Part shown: piece by piece, positions 10,137 to 19,091 of the stretch
Numbering within the stretch: position 1 is the stretch's first letter
Layout: every line of letters starts with the position of its first letter
Assembly (NCBI GenBank): GCA_027604505.1
Contig: JADIIX010000247.1
Span: 1-20,882, forward strand
Source: Gonapodya sp. JEL0774
Taxonomy: Eukaryota; Monoblepharomycota; Monoblepharidomycetes; Monoblepharidales; Gonapodyaceae
Length of the DNA stretch: 20,882 nucleotides
Direction of reading: 5' to 3'
Notes under the pieces: model-generated
Told to the model about the DNA's origin: nothing
Databases searched by the model: none
What the model saw: the letters and a program-made list of their open reading frames with translations, nothing else
Translations under genes and position numbers: made by a program

Positions 10137-11174
10137 GGTTATGTCGGAGATGATGTTTGTAATAGAGGCTACCGCAGCTCGGACTGTGGTCGACAGTGCC
10201 GCAGCAAGGCCTCAAACCAGTCCAGCCGGCGCTGCCGGTTGAGAAGCACGGTGCGTTCTGAGACGGCAACCCGTAACCCGACGCAATTATCCAAGGTAGT
10301 GGATTATTTGCAACTGAGCTCATCACGGAGTCGGGGTTTGATTTGCGATGTTTTGGAGAGTACATATAGAATAACCTCCGTGCACGATATAGGTTGTCTC
10401 CTGAAATGGTTGCCGCCATTCACCCCAAGCGATAGACCAACCTCACCACCATCCCTCACCACCGGCTTCACCTGCCCTCCACCTGTTTTATTTGCGACAA
10501 CACCTCTTACAAAGCCAACCTCCACTCCCCCCGCCGCTCCGTCCTCTCGCGAATTACTCTGCACTGTCTTTCAAACACTCCTACGCACACACAAAAAGGT
10601 TCTCACCACTGGCCTGGCCAAAATCCCACCCTCCCATGCCATTCTGCTCCACCGCACAGACGTGGGGCGACCTAGTACCCACGAACGCACCCCATGGGCC
10701 CGCTTGACGATTGGTCCCTGTTCATCCTCTCGGCGCTCGCCATGGCCACGATCATATGCGCATGCGCCTATGCCACATTCACCAGCACCAACAATCTGAG
10801 GAGGACTAGATGGGATGTGTTTGGGGGTGAGGTGGTCCGCGTCAGTGAGAGCCCGAGTGGGATGACGAGTACGATAGATATGGCGGTCTGTTGGAAGTAT
10901 ATGGGGACCGGGAGACGGGACCGGGGGCAGGGAAGGGGAGATGGGGGTCCGTGGGAGTCGTTTTACTGTGAGTTGGGTTGTTGCGTGCGGGAGGTGGTCA
11001 TTGTGATGGAGGAGGTGAGGAGGAGGGAGGGGGACGAGCCGAGTAAGGAGATGAATGAGTTGGTGGACGAGGGGGGTGGGGCAGTGTGGGGGTGGGGTGA
11101 AGTGGGGTTCAGTGTACTTTGTGAATTTATGGATGGTGGTCTGACCTTTCTCTTGGTCTCGTTCCACTGTTTAG
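10137..11174. other. Skewed low-complexity region with one uncertain membrane-protein frame
   Basis: The plus strand is strongly C-rich from about 10420 to 10690, then abruptly G-rich from about 10800 to 11110, with many GGGG runs. An open frame from ATG 10694 (plus) begins with a hydrophobic helix (WSLFILSALAMATIICACAY), so a single-pass membrane start is possible. It could be the 5' part of the coiled-coil gene downstream: a GTACTT donor at 11114 and TTTAG acceptor at 11174 would give a 61-nt intron. The remainder is Gly/Arg/Glu-rich and biased by composition. The long minus-strand frames here are Pro/Ser/Thr-rich mirrors of the same bias. I do not call a gene. Confidence 0.3.
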
Positions 11175-13120
11175 TTCGCCACTGGCAATCCCACAGATGT
11201 CCCTCCAGTTCTGCCTTGCCAACCCCGACACCACGCTCACATCCCTCCACGCCGACCAGTCCACCTCCCACCACGCGCGCGCCAAACTCGCCTCGCTCCT
11301 GTCGCCCAGGACGCCCCGCTGGCCGAACTCGGGGAACTGTCCTACGCCGCGCGCGGGCGGCACACTTGCAGATCAACGCAGTCAAAGCGCCCACAGAGGA
11401 TCTGTCGGCGGAATTGCGAGAGGCGCAGAATATTGTTGCCGACTTGGAGAGGGAGATGGACGGGTTGAGGGAGGAGTTGAGTAGGTCTGGGGAGGACGGT
11501 GGGTGGATCGTGGAGCTGGAGACTAAAGTGTCTGAGTTGGAAGCAGTGGTGTAGGTCGAGGTAGACGCCACAGCTCGTGCGGAGCGGGATCGGGATGGTG
11601 CCCGAGCGAGGGCCGACCAAGAAGCTCAAACCGCGGCCAGGTTCCATGACCAGGCCGACGAGGCCAGACTAGCCCTGGCGGCCCGGGATGCGGCAGTGTC
11701 CTCGCTCGAGTGGACGCTGGCAACGGCCAAGTAGTTGTTGTCGGGAAAGGATCCGGCCGGTACCGTCGGGGGCCAAGGAGGAGTTGAGGAGGGAGGGAGA
11801 GCGAGGGGCAGTAATGGAGAGAGGATGGAGGTGCTCAAGCCCTGAGTGCAGGAATTGGAAGGGGCGGCGGTGAGGCGCATAGGACGGTGGAGGGGATGGA
11901 AGGTAGGTCGATCGAGCCGTGTTTTTCATTGTTTTAGTTTTCGTGAAGATGTTTAGATCCTGACCCGTTCGCATCATCTGCCATCATATACCCCTATATC
12001 TAGCTTTTGTCACCACTCTTCAGTCGCGACTCTCCGATAATTCCACCTATATTTCCGGACTCCAGCGAGGCAACCAGCTCCGCACTGAAGCCCTCGAAGC
12101 GCTCGGCAAGGACCACTCGGTTCTGCTCCGCAAGGCAGATGAGACAGATACGAGAGCGAGGTGCTGTATGCAGATTTGGAGAAGCCAGTACCGGACTTGG
12201 GGAGTTGGAAGCGCAAGTCGCCAAGCTCCAGGAGGAGAAAAGCAGGCCAAGGGTGTCATGAAGGATCTCAAGGCCAAGGTTGAGCAACTCATGCGCGAAC
12301 TCGATCCCGCCAAGGTAGAGTCTGCAGCAAGGGACAAGATGGTCCTGTCGCTCCTTGTAGAGAAATGAACGGTGTTCCACGGTGTGGGGGCACTACAAGA
12401 CAGATTGATCTCAGAGTTGACAGGCGGTTCTGCGACAGACGCACCCAGTGCCGACAAGGACACTGAGCACGTAACGAATGGAGCTCCGGTTCAGGTGGAC
12501 AAACCTCAGGACCAGAATACCCTGGTGGTATTTCTGAACCGCACCATTCGGGACCTGCACGGAAAACGACACCAAACTGAAAGATGCGGTACGCAAACTT
12601 TGGGCTACACAACAGGCAATCCCGGATCGCGACGCTGCCATTGTGCAGCTCAGCGAACAATCGATGGACTGGAAGAGACGCACAAGCCGCTCGAGCGGTG
12701 CGCTTTGGAACAGGGCGAGGGTTGCAAGACGGTCAGCTGGGTTGTCACGGAGGCGGAAGTAAGGGCTCGGTCGTATGAGGAGCAGATCGCTGCAATGGTA
12801 CAAGATCAAGAGCGCCGCTTGGAGGGGAAGATGGTGGATGCTTCCGCCAGACTCAAGCAGGCTCAGTGGGATGTCAGAAAAACGTCCTCGTCTCTTACCC
12901 CGGAACTCGGGGCAAGAAAACTCCAAGTTGATCGACAGTTTTGCCAACGCCACCGCACTCCAACAGGCCATCTCCGTTCTTCAGCATGCTGTTGCAGATA
13001 GAAATGGGTAACGGACTGGCATGACCCAAACCCTGCAAGACCTGCACCAATAGATTGCAATGGCAGAAGTGAAGGACGCTAGTTATCTGCTCGCGCCAGT
13101 GGACAGCTCCTTCGATTCAG
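11175..13120 (+). pseudogene. Coiled-coil protein gene remnant, multiply frame-disrupted
   Basis: Heptad-like, Glu/Arg/Lys/Ala/Leu-rich coding sequence runs along the plus strand but changes frame many times. Segments: 11197-~11310 (LTSLHADQS), ~11310-11354 (DAPLAELGEL), ~11355-11551 (ELREAQNIVADLEREMDGL). An in-frame TAG at 11552-11554 is followed in the same frame by RADQEAQTAARF to TAG 11732. A frame-shifted KEELRREGERG segment follows. After a plausible intron 11903-12003 come LSDNSTYISGLQ, YESEVLYADLE, LGELEAQVAKLQEE and GVMKDLKAKVEQLMREL (TGA 12366), then LQDRLISEL, KLKDAVRKLWATQQ, SYEEQIAAMVQDQERRLEG and FANATALQQAISVLQ. Such segments would not occur by chance in serial order. Either a dead gene or an intact gene corrupted by indels. 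The coiled-coil character is seen; its cellular role is unknown. Confidence 0.55.
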
Positions 13121-13713
13121 TAACCGTTTGTCCATGCCAGAGAGTGCCTCGAGCTCCTCTGTACTGGCAAGGGCAAGGAAAAGGTTGTGTGGGGACGTGT
13201 GTTGAGCAGATGTGTGTGGTTTTACTTATCTGATGGGAGTGGAGATGACCGTTCAACTACTTTGCATTCTGGCCTCCAGGTGTCCATAACTGACTTCAGT
13301 AACTTCCAAGTACAGTATTTTGTATTTAGTATTTTGTGTATGGTGAAAGGGATCGGAGCAATCAAATAAATTTTGTGCCTCAGCACCGAACGTGTGGATG
13401 TGTGCATGTGTGATGGTATTGCATACCAGGATATAGAGGCCTATCGAGCGTCGAGAAGTAGGTCGGTTCTTTTGCGAGGTACTTGCTATCGGTGCCTTCT
13501 GTCTATCTGATGGTGAGTAGGCCCAAAAAGCACAAGTAAACTAACAATCTATTCATGTATGGATGCACAGGAATGCGATTCGAATGTGATCAAGTGTGGA
13601 ATGACAGAGACAGAGGTTGGTTTTGGGTTTGTAGACTTGGTTTGAATCCACCATCACCAGCAATTTAAATATAATATAAATAGAGCCGTTGGGATATCTC
13701 CGACCAGTACCAA
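13121..13713. other. Intergenic stretch downstream of both flanking genes
   Basis: No gene seen. It contains a direct repeat AGTATTTTGT at 13314 and 13328 and an A/T-rich patch (about 13665-13685) just past the 3' end of the minus-strand LRR gene, suitable for 3'-end formation. Short open frames have no motifs. Confidence 0.45.
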
Positions 13714-16050
13714 TTAACTAAACCGCAGGCGATGATCAGGCATACCCGGACCACGTACGTCATTTAGCTGTGCACAAGCGCAAAAAAACATGGTTAGCAG
13801 ACAGCATGCGAAAACAACTAAAGACCGAGCGTGTAACACGTGGCTTTGCCGATGCCGCTGCTCACTGCCGACCACCAAACTACAGTACATACCTCATCAG
13901 CACTCGCGCCCCCCACGTTTGTGGAATTGGTCGACATGGCCGAAATGGCCGACAGGGCAACGCCGCTCAGAACACCGCGGGACTCCCATCGCCTTCGCGG
14001 AACCAGGCGCGGCATGCCCTCGGAGAGATTGAGGCAGTCGCTTTAGAAGTTTCGTTTCAACGTACATTTGTGTGCGACGGCCGAGGTCAGTCATTCCACG
14101 CATTGCCGCACCCGAACTGCAAAACCAGTATCTCAACACCACACGGCACACTCACAGCGGCACAACTCCAATCTCGCCTGTATCTACTCGCTGGCACAGA
14201 CCCCATCCGTCCCTGAACACACATTGCACGCGGAGGAGAGTGCCTGGTACAAATGGGAGCTCGTCGGGGGAAGAGGGGGTATACTATTGCCAAGCACCAC
14301 GGAGACAAACATTGTGTGAGATAAAGCATGTCAGTGCTCGCGCTAGTGCCGCACGCGGGAACCATGCCCCGAAGACGCTGAACTCACCGCTGTTTCTACC
14401 GAGAACGGATCACCAATACTGCACTGCACGGACGGTTGGGATTCCAACCCTGCAGGTCCGGCCTGCGTCAAGAAGAACCAGTGTGCCGGAGTCTCAAACG
14501 ATGGTAAGGACGGTGGTGAGACGGGGCGGGACTGTGGTGTAGACAGTTTGGTATGTTCTGAGTGTCCCATGAGTGCAGGATGCGAGTGCGTAACAGCTGT
14601 GACAAAGAAAAACAAAACAAAAAAAATGACGAAATAAGTACCAGGATTCCGGGAATTATCATTGTGATCTTTGCGATCCCGTCGCCAAAGGAACAGCGCC
14701 ACTGCCAGAGCAACTAAAACTACGGCGGCAGCAACTACTCCGCCCACAATCGGTCCAACAGGTGCAGAGCCAGTGTTTGCGGATCCAACGTTTTCATTGG
14801 TACCTGCACCAGCGGTTGGAGACGATGTGGAAGAATTCGGCGGAGGTGACGTTGTGGTGACGACGAGCGAAGAGGACGATCCTCCCCCACAAGCAAATTC
14901 GTCTCGCGGGATACGCGAGAAGCAGTCCGGTGGCCCGTTGCGCGCGCACGAGTAGAGTCCAGGATTGGAGGAAAAGTTGCATAGAAGGAATGGGTTGTTC
15001 AACGAAATGAGACCGTCTAGGTTTCCAGAGAGAGTGTTGTTGTGAAAGTCCAGGCTGTTGAGTCTGGTGAGGTTTTTAAGGGACGGAATGGGCCCGCTCA
15101 GATTGTTGTTGTGCAGGTCCAAGTTCTGGAGATATGTGAGGTTGGCGAGAGGGGGGATCGACCCTGTCAGTTGGTTGTCGTTCAAGGACAAGTTTGTGAC
15201 CATCGTGAGACTATCAAGTGGTGGGATGGGGCCAGTGAAAAAGTTGCCATACAAATCAATTACTTGCGACTTCGTGAGGGCCGTTAAGTTTGGTATGGGT
15301 CCTGTGAACTGGTTATCGTTCAAAAACAAATTGGTGATGTTGCCGAGGGTGGAGAGAGACGGAATAGTCCCGCTGAGTTTATTATTGCTCAAGTCTAGGT
15401 ACCGCACGTTGGTCGCGTTGGAAAGGTCCGGAAAGGACCCACTGATTTGGAGGGCACTCAGATTGAGGGCCCAGATACTGGGGAGGTCGAGAGTGATTGG
15501 GAAAGATCCATTGATTTTGTTGCCACTGAAACTCATGTAAGCAAGGCTTTCAAGACCGCTCAGAGGAGGAAAAGGCCCTTCGAGTACGTTGTCGTCCAAA
15601 AACAATCTGTTCAGGCTGGTGAGGCCACTGAATGATGGAAGCGAACCGTTGAGCCGGTTTCCAGACAGGTAAAGAATCTGGAGATAAACAAGGCCTGTCA
15701 GATCTGGGATGGGCCCGCTGAGTGCGTTGTACCGCATAAACAGCGTGGTGAGGTTGGTGAGGCCCGAGAGCGATGATGGAATTGTTCCCGAGAGACCCAG
15801 CCTATCCAGGAAGACAACAGCGACTCGATTATTAATGCAGGTAATGCCATTACCGCTATCGTTCTTCCACTGGCAGCATGCACCCTGTGGCCAGGGAATG
15901 GTGACATTGGATTGAGTGAACAGCTGTTCGAACACAGCACAATCGTCCGCTTGCGTCTGGGCGAAGACACGCGAAGCCAGAAGCCACCGTGGAAATGAGC
16001 AGTGCGACTGCGTGTACCGGACCCGCGTGCAACATTAATGACATATACAT
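13714..16050 (-). CDS. LRR receptor-like single-pass membrane protein with cytoplasmic SH3 domain (receptor 1)
   Basis: Predicted cell-surface receptor of ~650 aa. Exons (minus): 16050-14642, 14596-14388, 14283-14156, 14040-13893, 13767-13714. Order: signal peptide, Cys cap around PWPQGACCQW, about 12 LRRs of the plant-like LxLxxNxLSGxIPxLxxL type with a 23-residue period, C-terminal cap with SSNPGLYSC, Ser/Thr/Pro linker, transmembrane helix VVAAAVVLVALAVALFLW with basic RRDRKD stop-transfer, juxtamembrane TPAHWFFL motif, SH3 (SPDELPFVPG...FRDGW...GEIGVVPL), then a tail beginning DCLNLSEGMPRLVPRRR. Introns 1-4 interrupt only the intracellular half. The signal peptide frame (ATG 16050 or 16035, HAVALLIST) is one base out of register with VFAQTQADDC onwards; a 1-nt indel near 15978-15985 is implied, as no in-frame ATG precedes residue MFEQ. 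No kinase domain. The plant LRR receptor resemblance is in the ectodomain only. Ligand unknown. Confidence 0.9.
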
Positions 16051-16166
16051 AGATTGATTGGAAAGGGACTACATAAGGGGTTGCCCCGGCCAGTCACGGC
16101 CGCACTGAGTCCAACTGAGTTGGGCTTTGCCGGCGGCTGTTCCGAATGCTAATGCTCTGAATCTCC
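16051..16166. promoter_or_regulatory. Shared 116-bp divergent promoter region of the two LRR receptor genes
   Basis: The two LRR genes start head to head from ATG 16050 (minus) and ATG 16167 (plus). The short gap must hold both core promoters. It contains a CATAAGG element near 16073 and the near-perfect inverted repeat CCAACT-G-AGTTGG at 16111-16123, next to a second CTGAGT copy; such symmetry could bind a dimeric regulator. The binding role is inference. Confidence 0.55.
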
Positions 16167-18232
16167 ATGTTCGCCGTGTTTCGTCTTACTATTGCCCTTG
16201 TTCTCACATTTATTCTTGCCCCTCACGTTTTTGCCCAGACTCTGGCGGAGGATTGCGCCATATTCGAACAGTTGTACATTCAGTCCAATCTCACTTTTCC
16301 ATGGCAACAAGGGGCTTGCTGCGATTGGATCAATGAGCTCAGTCGCATTGGGTGTCGCGACGGAAGAGTTTGGAGCGTCTACCTGTCTCGTCGTGGGCTC
16401 AAAGGCTTCATCCCCCCTCTCGCACCCCTAAGCACCAACTTCAGCAGTCTGGACCTTAGTGCCAACAACCTGATCGGAAAACGGAAATTGCAAGTCTAAT
16501 TGGATTAACTCGGCTTGACCTGAGCGCCAACAAACTTACCGGGTTCATCCCTTCCTTGGAGGGCCTCATCAACTTGCAGTACCTCGACCTGGGTGGTAAC
16601 AATTTCAGCGGTTCAATCCCGTCACTCGCTGGCCTATCTAGCATACAAGACCTTCGACTCAATGGCAACCAGCTTACTGGCCCTCTCCCGGCCATCTCCG
16701 GCTTGAATAAACTGACCCAGATAGATGTATCATTCAACCAGCTCAGCTCTCTCCCGACTCTTACCGGTATTCCAAACCTGACGAGCCTATTAATGTTTAG
16801 CAACAAAATCATGGGACCTGTGCCAACCCTCACAGACCTACCAAACTTGAGAAACCTGTATTTGGACGAAAACCAGCTCAGTGGTTCTGTTCCTCACCTT
16901 CACAACCTCCCAAAGTTATCTGACCTTTTTCTCGGGAGGAACTTCTTGACTGGGACTATCCCACCACTCGATGGACTCCCTGCACTTAACCAGCTCGATC
17001 TGTCCGACAACCAGCTTACGGGGCCCGTCCCTTCCTTTGCAAACTTTACCAGCTTTTTAAGCCTGAATCTTTTCTCTGAGTGGGAATGTTGATGGGTTGC
17101 TCTACCTCCCCGTCACTTATTGCAATCTCACTTCCAACCCTGGGCTCTTCACTTGCGTGAATAACGGGTCCATTTCATGCCTTTCAAATCTCCCAGCGGG
17201 GGGAGCGTTATGTCAAACCGCAACATCTCCGACTTCATCAATGGCGAGCCAAACCGAAACACAAACGCAAGTGCCACCATCGCCCCCAACTATGAGCTCA
17301 CAGCAAGGGTCTGACGTGCCCATTGGTGCCGTGGCTGGAGCAGCAGCCGCCGGTGCTGTGGTTCTTGTGGTGATTGCGACGCTTGTTATCGCACGGGCCA
17401 GGAACAGCAAACGAGACCGTAGGGGTGTGATCCCGGTCAGAGGTATGCATGCCGTATTCAAGTGACCTGCCGTGTATTGGCGTACTGGAGAACTGATTTT
17501 ATTTCTCGAGATTCTTCCGATGGTGATGGTTCGACGACATTGCTTGGTTCCCGTTCTCTGGAGCCTCGAGTACCGGACCTTCCAGCTGTTACCCTACCAG
17601 CGCACTGGTTTTACCTCTCACTGCAAAATTCAATGGCTGTGGATTCCGCGTCAGAAAACTGGACTGGTGTAGAGGCGGATACATCAATCCGTTGCGATGA
17701 CGAAACGCCGTTCCTTGTTGAGACGCGGGTACGTGCGGAAGCACTTTATATTTGTACGTACATTTTCTTTTTGGTGTACTATTACATACGTTTTGTCGTA
17801 TCCAGTTTGAACCAACATCAAACGACGAGATTGCCCTTGTCCCCGGCACGTTTGTCATTATACAGCGCGTATTCAGAGACGGGTGGGGTGTTTGCGAGAG
17901 TCTTGATACGGGAGAGGTCGGTATTGCACCACTGTGAGTGTTTCTTGCAAGAGAAGTTTGCTCTTGCAGCTATCACATATCACATCTGCACACCCCGGCC
18001 ATACCGCAAATCAAAGTGACTGCTTGAGACTGGGAGAAGACATGCCACCGTGGGTTCCCCGCGACCGATCAGAATCCACGTTGATGAGTGCAAGCATAAA
18101 GTCAAAAAGTTTTGTGAGCATTTTTCTTTCAATGGCGGTCGTGGTCGGTCGGCCTGCCCTTTCTCTGTGTTTTCACAACGTGATGATTTTTGAACTTTAC
18201 AGGTGGCGAGGCAACGTTTTCAAGAGAGCTGA
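16167..18232 (+). CDS. LRR receptor-like single-pass membrane protein with cytoplasmic SH3 domain (receptor 2)
   Basis: Paralogue of receptor 1, ~580 aa. Exons 16167-17442, 17511-17728, 17806-17933, 18017-18113, 18203-18232. Signal peptide FRLTIALVLTFILAPHVFAQ is clean and fixes ATG 16167. Then AEDCAIFEQLYIQSN and PWQQGACCDW (matching receptor 1), about 10-11 LRRs, cap TSNPGLFTC, Ser/Thr/Gln linker, transmembrane AAAAGAVVLVVIATLVIA followed by RARNSKRDRR, motif LPAHWFYL, SH3 (SNDEIALVPG...FRDGW...GEVGIAPL), DCLRLGEDMPPWVPRDR tail and a 10-codon last exon. Exon phases match receptor 1. Two frame breaks lie in exon 1: an A-run at 16478-16481 one base short (restoring frame to SLIGLTRLDLS), and a small deletion near 17068-17076 that removes part of the last LRR before LSGNVDGLLYL. 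The gene is therefore either a recent pseudogene or carries sequence errors. Function inferred: surface recognition coupled to SH3-mediated signalling. Confidence 0.9.
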
Positions 18233-19091
18233 ACCACATAGTTTGATGGCCAACTTAGTTGCCAAACTCGCTTTCAATGGACTACTGTGCCTCATCAGTT
18301 CTTTCATCCAATGCGCGTTTCTTTTTAACCTGGCGTGGCGCCCGCCAAAAGGGCAATTGTTAAATGAGCGGGAATGGCATGAGTCGAGCTATTATTAATT
18401 TCAGATTCTTGATGAAGCGAATCACATAATTTTTGGTAATCCTCGGTGACGTGGGACGCCGGTCGCCGGCCGCCGCTTGCCCTTGGCATCCTCCACATCT
18501 TGAGTGTAGTTCGTCCAGCAGGCAGCGCAGAAAGTGAATTGAAGAAGAGTAACTCGGCAGAGATGCTCCCTGGTTGCCTCCATCTCAGGCCTGGAATGTA
18601 ATGGAGCACCGAGTCCGTGTCCCCGAATCATCCCATCCCCCGTCAGCAGTCACGGGCCCTTTGCTAATACGGCACCTATCTCCCCCCTCAGCCTTGTCCT
18701 CCGTCCGTCCCAGGGATGCTTGGGGTTTTGGGTATACATTGGTGGCCCTTTGTCTACACAGTTCCGTGGCACCGTGCACACGTGGAGGGTATTCATCTCA
18801 TGGGAATTGGCACCTTTGTTCAATATGGTCACACGTTACAGCTAAGAGAGACTCCTTTGTTGCAAGAAGCCACTATACGACCCAAAAGAATTAATGCATA
18901 CTGCTGCACTTGCTCAACTACCCATTTTGATGGGCGACCAGACTGCTTTTGAGAGCACCGCGAAAATTATGTTTTGGACGTTTCCAACTCTTCCGTTTCC
19001 GATATCACTCATTTTCACGACATCAATACCCATCCTGCCACTGCGTCCTTTGCATTTCGGTCGGAGTCGGAATCTATATGCAGAGAAGACG
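18233..19091. other. Intergenic region between convergent receptor genes
   Basis: No supported gene. Receptor 2 (plus) and receptor 3 (minus) converge here. Short open frames on both strands lack motifs. A G/C-rich patch with repeated CCGG (about 18455-18475) is the only compositional feature. Confidence 0.45.

Noticed and set aside
10571-11571. Two ~200-codon Pro/Ser/Thr-rich minus-strand open frames
   Set aside because: They follow from the strand composition bias and are antisense to the coiled-coil sequence.
17462-18019. 185-codon plus-strand open frame as a separate gene
   Set aside because: It is receptor 2 exons read through two introns; correct splicing gives the SH3 protein.
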